A stretch of 64,000 bases of DNA from an uncultured Bacteroidia bacterium (GTDB taxonomy: Bacteria; Bacteroidota; Bacteroidia; Bacteroidales; ML635J-15), in contig CACYQN010000001.1 of NCBI GenBank assembly GCA_902776565.1, forward strand, positions 62,001-126,000, given 5' to 3'. Shown in pieces: positions 1-6,552 of the stretch. Position 1 is the first letter of the stretch. Each line of letters opens with the position of its first letter. The notes under the pieces are model-generated. The model was not told the origin of the DNA. It saw only the letters and a program-made list of their open reading frames with translations, and made no database searches. The position numbers and the translations under genes were made by a program.

Positions 1-19
1 CGACCACCGAAAATTGGAA

Positions 20-355
20 CTACGCTCGGTCTGGCTTGCTGAATAGTATCGTATCGGCTACAACCTCGTATGTACACTGTTCGTTTCCGTTCTTGTCGGT
101 ATAGCGGTTCTGCTTCAGGCAACCATCAACAACAACCTCATAGCCCTTAACTATTTTCTCTTTTACCATATCGGCAAGATTGCCCCACGCAATTACATTG
201 TGCCACTGTGTTTCCTTAACAACGCGGTCACTTTTTCTGAAGAAATCGGAAGTCGCTACCGACAACTTAGCCATTTTTGTTCCACTTGGAAATTCATAAT
301 ACTTGGGGTCTCCACCAAGATTTCCAATCAATTGTACACGGTTCTTTAAATTCAT
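20..355 (-). CDS. ssb: Short single-stranded DNA-binding protein (SSB), copy 0
   Basis: A 111-residue OB-fold SSB. It opens with the family motif NRVQLIGNLGGDP, continues with a strand ending in LSVAT, and has the TQWHNVIAWG core strand (residues 49-58) that binds single-stranded DNA. It stops soon after the OB fold and lacks the acidic DDDIPF-type tip through which full-length SSBs recruit partner proteins. It is the most divergent member of a five-gene SSB array read on the minus strand (20-3549), yet its upstream DNA (356-404) is nearly identical to that before the copies at 928 and 1875. It lies at the window edge, so whatever follows it is unseen. The family call is secure; the role (accessory rather than replicative SSB) is inference. 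Confidence 0.93.
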   Translation of the reverse strand: MNLKNRVQLIGNLGGDPKYYEFPSGTKMAKLSVATSDFFRKSDRVVKETQWHNVIAWGNLADMVKEKIVKGYEVVVDGCLKQNRYTDKNGNEQCTYEVVADTILFSKPDRA

Positions 356-368
356 AATCTTTAATTTT

Positions 369-399
369 TTTGTCAGTTAATAATTTATTACTACTTTTG
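369..399 (+). promoter_or_regulatory. Consensus Bacteroidetes promoter for small RNA 1
   Basis: TTTG at 369-372, a 19-base spacer, then TACTTTTG at 392-399, matching the TTTG-N19-TAnnTTTG promoter known from Bacteroides. It points away from the SSB at 20-355 into a gene-free gap. The same arrangement with the same 19-base spacing recurs at 1282-1312 and 2228-2258. Confidence 0.7.
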
Positions 400-404
400 C
401 ATTG

Positions 405-480
405 TCTTTCAGATTTAGCAGTCAGTACCTATCGTATTGAGGATTTTCCCAAAAGCAGGCTGATCTGGAGGATTTTTTTT
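405..480 (+). ncRNA. Predicted small RNA 1 of the SSB cassette array
   Basis: A 76-base stretch between a consensus promoter and a T8 run. Bases 405-414 pair with 463-472 over ten consecutive base pairs, two of them G-U, closing the RNA on itself; the T-run (473-480) follows at once. The G-U pairs would be A-C mismatches on the other strand, so the plus strand is the transcribed one. The T-run overlaps the stop codon of the facing gene (479-901), so the RNA ends where that gene ends. The body differs in sequence from small RNAs 2 and 3 while the architecture is kept. No known RNA family was recognised; function unknown. Confidence 0.55.
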
Positions 481-901
481 ATACACCTCTATCACTATAA
501 AAACTTTTAAGCAGAGAAATCCCTTTATCCTTACTTATTTTTACCACAGTACGATATAAGACGCCATTATCTTCGTATTGTTTTCTATAGACAGTATAAA
601 CTCCACTTATATAAGATTCTCCATACTTAACAATATCGCATAGATTCAAAATCTCAGTAGCAGTTACATTCCCGACTTCAGTTTTATAATGGCTCAATAA
701 TATATGCTGACTACCTGTACTTGGATCGTATGAAACAATTTTCAAACGCACCTTAATTCCTAAGGAATCTGTAACATTAACAAAAGTCGATGCGCCACCT
801 TTTTTACAGAATGCATTGAAAATCTTCATCTGCTCCTCGGTTAGTTCCCTATTGCCGACTTCAGCCTTGAACTGCGCTATCCTATCGTCGATGAGTGCCA
901 T
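479..901 (-). CDS. Cassette protein A (variable family, possible BECR-fold nuclease)
   Basis: A 140-residue protein. The first 24 residues (MALIDDRIAQFKAE then RELTEEQ) are almost identical to those of the proteins at 1438 and 2346; the rest is only moderately similar. Shared positions include (S/T)QH(I/V)L-x2-H around residues 64-71, VTAxEILNL around 78-87 and a terminal LKSFYS(D/N)R. The QHIL-x2-H motif, the following helix and the terminal S-x-Y strand resemble the phage Barnase-EndoU-ColicinE5-RelE-like (PBECR) nucleases, but this is pattern recognition only. No signal peptide. It starts 26 bases after the stop of the SSB at 928-1269 and probably shares its mRNA. Its stop codon touches the end of small RNA 1. 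The gene is real; function uncertain. Confidence 0.8.
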   Translation of the reverse strand: MALIDDRIAQFKAEVGNRELTEEQMKIFNAFCKKGGASTFVNVTDSLGIKVRLKIVSYDPSTGSQHILLSHYKTEVGNVTATEILNLCDIVKYGESYISGVYTVYRKQYEDNGVLYRTVVKISKDKGISLLKSFYSDRGV

Positions 902-927
902 ATTGCAATGGATAATTAACGATGCAA

Positions 928-1269
928 CTATTCTGCCTTTTCCTTTAATGACGATTCACAAATAACCTCATTAGCAACCACTTCCGTTATATATCGCTTA
1001 ATATTGTTTGCATCCTCGTAACTGCGTGAAGTCAACCTGCCAACGATGGTAACATGCGTTCCCTTAGAGCATCGCTCCGACACCTTGTCGGCATTTGCTC
1101 CCCACACAACAATGTTGTGCCACTCTGTACGACTTGCCGGTTTGCCGTTTTCATAATAATTCTCGGAAGTTGCCAGTGAAAACCTTGCAACCTTTCCATT
1201 TCTTGTCTCATTTACCTTCGGGTCAGCGCCCATATTGCCGACCAACATTACAAAATTTCTAATTTCCAT
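928..1269 (-). CDS. ssb: Short single-stranded DNA-binding protein (SSB), copy 1
   Basis: A 113-residue OB-fold SSB with MLVGNMGADPK, FSLATSE and TEWHNIVVWG motifs. It differs from the copies at 1875-2216 and 2799-3140 at only a few residues, for example a Ser/Thr change before KGTHVTIVG, showing recent duplication or gene conversion. There is no acidic C-terminal tip. The stop is followed 26 bases later by cassette protein A. No TAnnTTTG promoter is seen reading into it; the promoter in its upstream gap points the other way, so it may depend on readthrough from the upstream cassettes. Confidence 0.94.
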   Translation of the reverse strand: MEIRNFVMLVGNMGADPKVNETRNGKVARFSLATSENYYENGKPASRTEWHNIVVWGANADKVSERCSKGTHVTIVGRLTSRSYEDANNIKRYITEVVANEVICESSLKEKAE

Positions 1270-1281
1270 GTCTTTAATTTT

Positions 1282-1312
1282 TTTGTCAGTTTATAATTTA
1301 TTACTACTTTTG
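1282..1312 (+). promoter_or_regulatory. Consensus Bacteroidetes promoter for small RNA 2
   Basis: TTTG at 1282-1285 and TACTTTTG at 1305-1312, separated by 19 bases. The element is nearly identical to those at 369-399 and 2228-2258, and sequence conservation between cassettes stops just downstream of it, near the expected RNA start. Confidence 0.7.
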
Positions 1313-1317
1313 CATTG

Positions 1318-1437
1318 TGTTTCGCTTTGGCACCAAGATCGCGCCACTCGTTTCGGGAAGCCGGCATTTGTCTCGGGATGATGCGTGGAAGCCTCCTCTG
1401 TTGGGGGACCAGACAGGCTGAGTGAAACATTTTTTTT
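1318..1437 (+). ncRNA. Predicted small RNA 2 of the SSB cassette array
   Basis: About 120 bases. Bases 1318-1327 pair with 1420-1429 in ten consecutive base pairs (two G-U), directly followed by T8 at 1430-1437 and then the stop codon of the facing gene at 1438. A possible internal helix is CCAC (1334-1337) with GTGG (1385-1388). The stem sequence is wholly different from that of small RNA 1 but its position and length are the same, which is compensatory change. It shares a TTTGGCACCA stretch (from 1326) with small RNA 3. Function unknown; it could be a regulatory or antidote RNA matched to the adjacent variable protein. Confidence 0.55.
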
Positions 1438-1848
1438 CTATCTATTGGAATAAAACGATTTAAAAATATTTCCTTTCTTGACGACCTTTACTGCAATCGT
1501 AAATTTTATTTTACCCCGAAATTTTTCCATACTATAAATAATATGATTTTCATCAGATTCCTTACAACCACTGCGTACTACATCCATCAAATTTAGAATT
1601 TCCAAAGCAGTAACAGTCCCACGATTTGTCTTGTAATGCTTGAGTAAAACATGCTGTGTGCCTTCATTCTCATCGTCGGAGGGAAACATTATTGTAACCA
1701 GTTCCCAATTATTATCAGTAGTGCAGATTCGTTTTAGTTTTCCTTTTGTCCGACAAAAAGTTTCATAAACCCTATTCTGCTCCTCGGTTAGTTCCCTGTC
1801 GCCGATTTCAGCCTTGAACTGCGCTATCCTATCGTCAATGAGTGCCAT
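1438..1848 (-). CDS. Cassette protein B (variable family, possible BECR-fold nuclease)
   Basis: A 136-residue paralogue of the proteins at 479 and 2346. Residues 1-24 match them almost exactly, then identity falls sharply. It keeps TQHVLLKHYKT, VTALEILNL and the terminal KSFYSNR, but has its own central segment. It begins 26 bases after the SSB at 1875-2216. The abrupt change from near-identity to strong divergence at codon ~24 suggests recombination of a 3' module onto a conserved 5' end rather than steady drift. Function not established; the PBECR-like nuclease idea applies here too. Confidence 0.78.
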   Translation of the reverse strand: MALIDDRIAQFKAEIGDRELTEEQNRVYETFCRTKGKLKRICTTDNNWELVTIMFPSDDENEGTQHVLLKHYKTNRGTVTALEILNLMDVVRSGCKESDENHIIYSMEKFRGKIKFTIAVKVVKKGNIFKSFYSNR

Positions 1849-1874
1849 ATTGCAATGGATAATTAACGATGCAA

Positions 1875-2216
1875 CTATTCAGTCTTTTCCTTTAACGACG
1901 ATTCGCAAATAACCTCATTAGCAACCACTTCCGTTATATATCGCTTAATATTGTTAGCATCCTCGTAACTGCGTGAAGTCAACCTGCCAACGATGGTAAC
2001 ATGCGTTCCTTTTGTGCACCGCTCCGACACCTTGTCGGCATTTGCTCCCCACACAACAATGTTGTGCCACTCTGTACGACTTGCCGGCTTGCCGTTTTCA
2101 AAATAATTCTCGGAAGTTGCCAGTGAAAACCTTGCAACCTTTCCATTTCTTGTCTCGTTTACCTTCGGGTCAGCGCCCATATTACCGACCAACATTACAA
2201 AATTTCTAATTTCCAT
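1875..2216 (-). CDS. ssb: Short single-stranded DNA-binding protein (SSB), copy 2
   Basis: A 113-residue OB-fold SSB, nearly identical to the copies at 928 and 2799 (for example FENG instead of YENG near residue 40). Core DNA-binding strand TEWHNIVVWG is present and the acidic tip is absent. It is the first gene of the cassette ssb / protein B, with small RNA 2 convergent to protein B. The cassette spacing is 947 bases from copy 1 and 924 bases from copy 3, measured between start codons. Confidence 0.94.
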   Translation of the reverse strand: MEIRNFVMLVGNMGADPKVNETRNGKVARFSLATSENYFENGKPASRTEWHNIVVWGANADKVSERCTKGTHVTIVGRLTSRSYEDANNIKRYITEVVANEVICESSLKEKTE

Positions 2217-2227
2217 GTCTTTAAATT

Positions 2228-2258
2228 TTTGTCAGTTAATAATTTATTACTACTTTTG
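2228..2258 (+). promoter_or_regulatory. Consensus Bacteroidetes promoter for small RNA 3
   Basis: TTTG at 2228-2231, 19-base spacer, TACTTTTG at 2251-2258. This is the third occurrence of the same promoter in the array, again directed into the gap between an SSB start and the 3' end of the neighbouring cassette protein. Confidence 0.7.
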
Positions 2259-2261
2259 CAT

Positions 2262-2347
2262 TGCCTTTGAGATTTGGCACCACCCCCGCTAATGCGGTGC
2301 GGACCCTTACATAGGGAGGAAACGGCCGATCATCCAAGGCTTTTTTT
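2262..2347 (+). ncRNA. Predicted small RNA 3 of the SSB cassette array
   Basis: About 86 bases. The ends pair as GCCTT (2263-2267) with AAGGC (2336-2340), GA (2269-2270) with TC (2333-2334), and TTGGC (2274-2278) with GCCGA (2325-2329), interrupted by small internal loops. Two hairpins lie inside: CCGC-TAAT-GCGG (2286-2297) and CCCT-TACAT-AGGG (2304-2316). T7 follows immediately and overlaps the stop codon of the facing gene (2346). The design copies small RNAs 1 and 2 with a different sequence. Confidence 0.5.
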
Positions 2348-2765
2348 ATTCCCTATTAGAATAGAAGCTTTTTAGCACAGCAATACCTTTATCTTCAACA
2401 AACTTCAACACTGTACTAATCTTTACTCCATTATAATCTGTATCCATACGATACACGACATAACCATTACTAATATAGTGAGCGCCTCTTTCTACGACTT
2501 CGTATAGGTTTAGTATTTCCCAAGCTGTTACCCAATGAATCATGGTTCCAAAATGGTTGATAAGGATATGTTGCGAACCTGTTTTTATTTTATTTGAATA
2601 AATTTTTATGCGTACATTTCTTCCGTCCATATCAGTAACATTTAGATAAGTTGCAGCTCCATTCTTTTTTGTGAATGCATTGAAAATCTTCATCTGCTCC
2701 TCGGTTAGTTCCCTGTCGCCGATTTCAGCCTTGAACTGCGCTATCCTATCGTCAATGAGTGCCAT
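2346..2765 (-). CDS. Cassette protein C (variable family, possible BECR-fold nuclease)
   Basis: A 139-residue paralogue of cassette proteins A and B, closest to A (shared MKIFNAF, SQHIL, GY-VYR and DKGI-LKSFYS segments). The first 24 residues are essentially those of A and B. It starts 33 bases after the stop of the SSB at 2799-3140. No membrane segment or export signal is seen, so it should be cytoplasmic. Function unknown. Confidence 0.79.
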   Translation of the reverse strand: MALIDDRIAQFKAEIGDRELTEEQMKIFNAFTKKNGAATYLNVTDMDGRNVRIKIYSNKIKTGSQHILINHFGTMIHWVTAWEILNLYEVVERGAHYISNGYVVYRMDTDYNGVKISTVLKFVEDKGIAVLKSFYSNRE

Positions 2766-2798
2766 ATTGCAATGGATAATTTATAATTAACAATGCAT

Positions 2799-3140
2799 TT
2801 ATTCAGCCTTTTCCTTTAACGACGATTCGCAAATAACCTCATTAGCGACCACTTCCGTTATATACCGCTTAATATTGTTCGCATCCTCGTAACTGCGCGA
2901 AGTCAACCTGCCAACGATGGTAACATGCGTTCCCTTAGTGCATCGTTCCGACACTTTATCGGCATTTGCTCCCCACACAACAATGTTGTGCCACTCCGTA
3001 CGACTTGCCGGCTTGCCGTTTTCATAATAATTCTCGGAAGTTGCCAGCGAAAACCTTGCAACCTTTCCATTTCTTGTCTCGTTTACCTTTGGGTCAGCGC
3101 CCATATTGCCGACCAACATTACAAAATTTCTAATTTCCAT
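2799..3140 (-). CDS. ssb: Short single-stranded DNA-binding protein (SSB), copy 3
   Basis: A 113-residue OB-fold SSB, nearly identical to copies 1 and 2. Its 5' leader keeps the first part of the cassette leader (AATTTTTGTCAGTTAATAAT) but the following TACTTTTG box and the small RNA are missing: the sequence runs straight into the 3' end of the SSB at 3184. This marks the upstream boundary of the repeated cassettes. Confidence 0.94.
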   Translation of the reverse strand: MEIRNFVMLVGNMGADPKVNETRNGKVARFSLATSENYYENGKPASRTEWHNIVVWGANADKVSERCTKGTHVTIVGRLTSRSYEDANNIKRYITEVVANEVICESSLKEKAE

Positions 3141-3183
3141 GTCTTTAAATTTTTGTCAGTTAATAATCTATTACATCAACAAC

Positions 3184-3549
3184 CTACGCGATATTTTTCT
3201 CCACCTTCGAACCGGCACGTTTGATGTGCCTTACCATAATACTGTCGGCAACAATCTCCGAAACCTTGCGTTCGCGGCCTTCGCGGTCCGTAAACTTGGT
3301 GCTTACCACACTACCTATTACAATAACTTCGCTACCCGTGGAAACTTCGCGGTCCTGCAGGACTTCTGCAATGCGGTTCCAAGCTGTAACGCTGTGCCAC
3401 TGTGTGTCACGCACATATTTACCTTCTTTTTTATAAACATCGGTAGTTGCGAGCGAGAAGCGTGCGAGTTTCCTACCATTTTCAAATTCCCTAATCTGTG
3501 GTTCCGAACCCAGATTTCCAATCAGTTGTACGCGATTTCTTAAATTCAT
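3184..3549 (-). CDS. ssb: Single-stranded DNA-binding protein (SSB), first gene of the array
   Basis: A 121-residue OB-fold SSB (NRVQLIGNLGSEP, FSLATTD, TQWHSVTAWN) ending in a basic tail (KRAGSKVEK) instead of the acidic DDDIPF tip. Its sequence is distinct from the cassette copies, closer in its opening to copy 0. As the promoter-proximal gene of the minus-strand array it may drive readthrough into the cassettes. A weak -7 candidate (GACTTTTG, minus strand, 3606-3613) and a set of phased repeats (3646-3681) lie upstream. Confidence 0.94.
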   Translation of the reverse strand: MNLRNRVQLIGNLGSEPQIREFENGRKLARFSLATTDVYKKEGKYVRDTQWHSVTAWNRIAEVLQDREVSTGSEVIVIGSVVSTKFTDREGRERKVSEIVADSIMVRHIKRAGSKVEKNIA

Positions 3550-3645
3550 AATCGTAAATTTTAAACGTTAAACATTTTGTTCGGACTTCGTTTTGAAATC
3601 CGCTGCAAAAGTCGGGTGATTTGAAAATACGAGTCGGTTTTTAAG

Positions 3646-3681
3646 CGTTTACTTTCGTTTATTAGTCGTTTCTTGTCGTTT
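3646..3681. repeat. Four helically phased CGTTT repeats upstream of the SSB array
   Basis: CGTTT occurs at 3646, 3656, 3667 and 3677, that is every 10-11 bases or once per DNA turn; most copies extend to CGTTTA. They sit about 100 bases upstream of the first SSB start. Same-face repeats of this kind are typical of cooperative protein binding. No regulator can be named. Confidence 0.5.
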
Positions 3682-3714
3682 ATACACGGATATTGTATTG
3701 ATTGTGATGTATAT

Positions 3715-3752
3715 AAAAAAGGAAAGCTGCCCAGTCGGACAGCTTTCCTTTT
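3715..3752 (-). terminator. Strong bidirectional terminator after the T9SS cargo gene
   Basis: GGAAAGCTG (3721-3729) pairs perfectly with CAGCTTTCC (3740-3748) around a 10-base loop, flanked by an A-run on the left and T4 on the right, so it works on both strands. It ends the minus-strand gene at 3770-6409 and insulates the SSB array. Confidence 0.85.
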
Positions 3753-3769
3753 GTTATGAATGAATTATG

Positions 3770-6409
3770 TTATTTCATAATTACAATTCTTTGTGTTGTT
3801 GTGTTGCCGTCGTTTTCCTTGATAACGAGCATATAGTTTCCTGTTTCAAGCATTTCGACGGAGATGTTCATCGTGTTTTCTCCATTGTTCTTGTATTCAA
3901 CAATTTCCCTACCTGTGATGTCATAAATGCTAACCGATTGGATTTCTGCACCTTCAATGCTGATTCTATCCTTTGCTGGATTTGGATAAACATTTATTTC
4001 AGACATTTCGGTTTCGTTGATACCAACAGTAGTAATAGTTAAATGCAAGGTTACTACGCTGTCGCAACCGTTAACAGTCTCAAATGTCTGGGTGTAGTCA
4101 CCACTGATAGTGTACTCTGTGCCATTCCAAGTGAATGAATCTTCGGTTTCTTCTGTAATTTCATTTGTGACTGAATTGTTGATTGTTAAATGCAAGGTTA
4201 TCAAGCTGTCGCATTCTTCAGTGTTGGTTGCAGGAATTGTATGGTAGTAGTCGTTGCTTTCAGTGTACTCTTGTCCGTACCAGGTGTAGCTATCGCAAGC
4301 AGTTGCGTTTTCTTCGCGCGAAGGAGCCTCGGTGATAGTTAGGTGCAGTGTTACAACGCTGTCGCAACCATTTGTAGCAGTGAATGTCTGAATGTGGTCA
4401 CCACTTGTAGTGTACGATTCTTCGCCCCAAGTGTAAATTCCGCAAGCAGTAGCCGAGAATTCGTGAGCAACTGGTTGGTTGATTGTCAAGTGGAGTGTTA
4501 CCACGCTGTCGCAACCGTTAGCTGCCGTGAATGTCTGAGTGTAGTCGTCGCTTACGGTGTAGGTCTGCTCGTTCCAAGTGTACGAACCGCAAGCCTCGGC
4601 TTCGACAAGCTCTGCCAGCGGTTGGTTGATAGTCAAGTGTAAAGTTATCACACTGTCACAACCATTTGCAGCAGTGAATGTCTGAATGTGGTCACCACTT
4701 GTTGTGTATTCCTGTCCGTTCCATGTGTAAGAACTGCAAGCTGTTTCAGAGAATTCGTAAGTTGTCGGCTGGTTAATTGTAAGGTGCAATGTAATTACGC
4801 TGTCGCATACACTTTGATTGGTCGAAGGAACAATGTGAGTGTGGTCACCGCTCTGTGTATATTCTTCGCCGTACCAAGTGTAAGAACCGCATGCAGTTGC
4901 CGATTCTTCGCGAGTTGGAGCCTCGGTGATTGTGAGGTGCAAAGTTACTACGCTGTCGCATCCGTTAGCAGCCGTGAATGTCTGAATGTGGTCACCACTT
5001 GTAGTGTACGATTCTTCGCCCCATGCGTAAATTCCGCAAGCTGTTTGTGTGAATTCGCTAGCAACCGGCTGGTTGATTGTGAGGTGGAGAGTTACCACGC
5101 TGTCGCAACCGTTAGCTGCCGTGAATGTCTGCTGGTAATTACCGCTTGCGTTGTAGGTTTCGTTGTTCCATGTGTAGGAACCACAAGCCTCGGCTTCGAC
5201 AAGCTCAGCCAGCGGTTGGTTGATTGTGAGGTGGAGAGTTACCACGCTATCGCAACCGTTTGCAGCTGTGAAAGTTTGAGTATGGTTACCGCTTGTTGTG
5301 TATTCCTGTCCGTTCCATGTGTATGATTCGCAAGCACTAACTGCGAATTCCCAAGCGACTGGTTGGTTGATTGTCAAGTGCAATGTTACCACGCTGTCGC
5401 AACCTTCATTCATTTCAACATTATGCGTGTAGTTGCCACTTTGTGTGTAGTTCTGACCGTACCATGTGAAATTGGAGCATGCAATGCGTGTTTCTTCACG
5501 TGTTGGGGCCTCGTTTATTGTAAGATGCAATGTTACGATACTGTCACGCGGACCAACTGTGTAGGTTTTTGTGTAGTCTCCGGAAGTTGTGTAGGTTGTT
5601 CCGTCCCAATCGAAAGAATCGCAAGCAGTTTCCGAAAATTCGTGGTGTATTGGATTATATATGAATTCGATATCGTCAATGTAAAGTGCGTCCCCGCCAG
5701 AACCTCCTCCTGCATCCTTGTTGGTAGAGAAAGTAATTAATACGAATTGCGGGTCGTTGCATGAATATCCCTCATATATTATCGGTGTAGAATGGCGTTG
5801 CCATGTGCTTCCGTTGTTCGGAAAGTTGTATGCAGGAACAGCACCTACAATATGACTTTCATATCCGTTTGCATTTGCTGCAAGCGGGTCTTTTAGATCG
5901 TAGTTGTCGTGAATGTAAAGGTGGCAGCATGCCTTAGAATTATTACTTGCATTTACGACCTTTGCCCAGAATACTATAGAGTCTGGTTTGGCGTTAAGCC
6001 TGTGGTTAAATTCTTCGCTTGATGTTTTTGTTTGGTTGCAGTTGTTTACATTTGATGCTGTACTACTTGCGAGTTGCATTTGTCCGCTTGTTAAAGCACC
6101 ATTAGCTGTAATTGATGTAATAAAAAGATTTACGGATGTGGAAAAAATCTTGCAAGAAGAACCTGTAGAACCATTACGCACATCATTCGATCGTTCGTGT
6201 CTGGTTTGTGCCGCTGTTCCGCATAGTGCAGATGACAAGGTACAATTTGCTGATGGGAAAGAGTTCCATCCAGTTGGTTCTCCGTTAGTGTCCCATTCTT
6301 CAAATCCTGGATTTTCCAATTGGTAAACTTGCGAGAACAAATTCTCTGCGTTAAAAATTAGTGCTGCAGTAACCATTACTGCTACGCACAGAAATGTTAA
6401 TTTCTTCAT
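3770..6409 (-). CDS. Secreted T9SS cargo protein with eleven ~49-residue repeats
   Basis: An 879-residue exported protein. The ATG at 6409 is preferred over an upstream TTG because it gives a clean signal peptide (MKKLTFLCVAVMVTAALIF...). A ~245-residue N-terminal region, beginning with an ENPGFEEWD motif seen in carbohydrate-binding-like domains, is followed by eleven repeats built around ACxSYTWNGxEYTTSG then NGCDSVVTLHLTIN. The C-terminal ~75 residues start with VYPNPAKD, contain YDITGREI and end IVIMK, a type A sorting domain for T9SS export and surface anchoring. Repeats 3-6 and 7-10 are two copies of a four-repeat block. The conserved cysteines (two per repeat) could form disulfides. 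Probably a surface or adhesin-like protein; its ligand is unknown. porX lies next upstream. Confidence 0.9.
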   Translation of the reverse strand: MKKLTFLCVAVMVTAALIFNAENLFSQVYQLENPGFEEWDTNGEPTGWNSFPSANCTLSSALCGTAAQTRHERSNDVRNGSTGSSCKIFSTSVNLFITSITANGALTSGQMQLASSTASNVNNCNQTKTSSEEFNHRLNAKPDSIVFWAKVVNASNNSKACCHLYIHDNYDLKDPLAANANGYESHIVGAVPAYNFPNNGSTWQRHSTPIIYEGYSCNDPQFVLITFSTNKDAGGGSGGDALYIDDIEFIYNPIHHEFSETACDSFDWDGTTYTTSGDYTKTYTVGPRDSIVTLHLTINEAPTREETRIACSNFTWYGQNYTQSGNYTHNVEMNEGCDSVVTLHLTINQPVAWEFAVSACESYTWNGQEYTTSGNHTQTFTAANGCDSVVTLHLTINQPLAELVEAEACGSYTWNNETYNASGNYQQTFTAANGCDSVVTLHLTINQPVASEFTQTACGIYAWGEESYTTSGDHIQTFTAANGCDSVVTLHLTITEAPTREESATACGSYTWYGEEYTQSGDHTHIVPSTNQSVCDSVITLHLTINQPTTYEFSETACSSYTWNGQEYTTSGDHIQTFTAANGCDSVITLHLTINQPLAELVEAEACGSYTWNEQTYTVSDDYTQTFTAANGCDSVVTLHLTINQPVAHEFSATACGIYTWGEESYTTSGDHIQTFTATNGCDSVVTLHLTITEAPSREENATACDSYTWYGQEYTESNDYYHTIPATNTEECDSLITLHLTINNSVTNEITEETEDSFTWNGTEYTISGDYTQTFETVNGCDSVVTLHLTITTVGINETEMSEINVYPNPAKDRISIEGAEIQSVSIYDITGREIVEYKNNGENTMNISVEMLETGNYMLVIKENDGNTTTQRIVIMK

Positions 6410-6552
6410 ATTAAAATACTTTAAAATTTGACGGCGCAAAAGTGCATTATTTCTGCATTACGGATAGTTTTTGCCCGTTATATTTATTAACAGGGTTGTT
6501 AATAATAATATGTTGTGTGTGAATTGGTTGATATTTTTATTAACAGGCTATA

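Noticed and set aside
405..480. Reading the SSB gap elements as minus-strand leaders or attenuators of ssb
   Set aside because: The G-U pairs of the closing stems would be A-C mismatches on the minus strand, and the T-run and promoter are both oriented for the plus strand.
1248..1430. A 60-residue minus-strand ORF across the small RNA 2 gap
   Set aside because: It covers only the predicted RNA and the SSB leader, has no homologue in the other two gaps, and its composition is that of a structured RNA.
4343..5740. Long plus-strand ORFs (up to 212 codons) opposite the T9SS cargo gene
   Set aside because: They are mirror frames of the coding repeats on the minus strand, repeat with the same period and have no plausible start or ribosome site.
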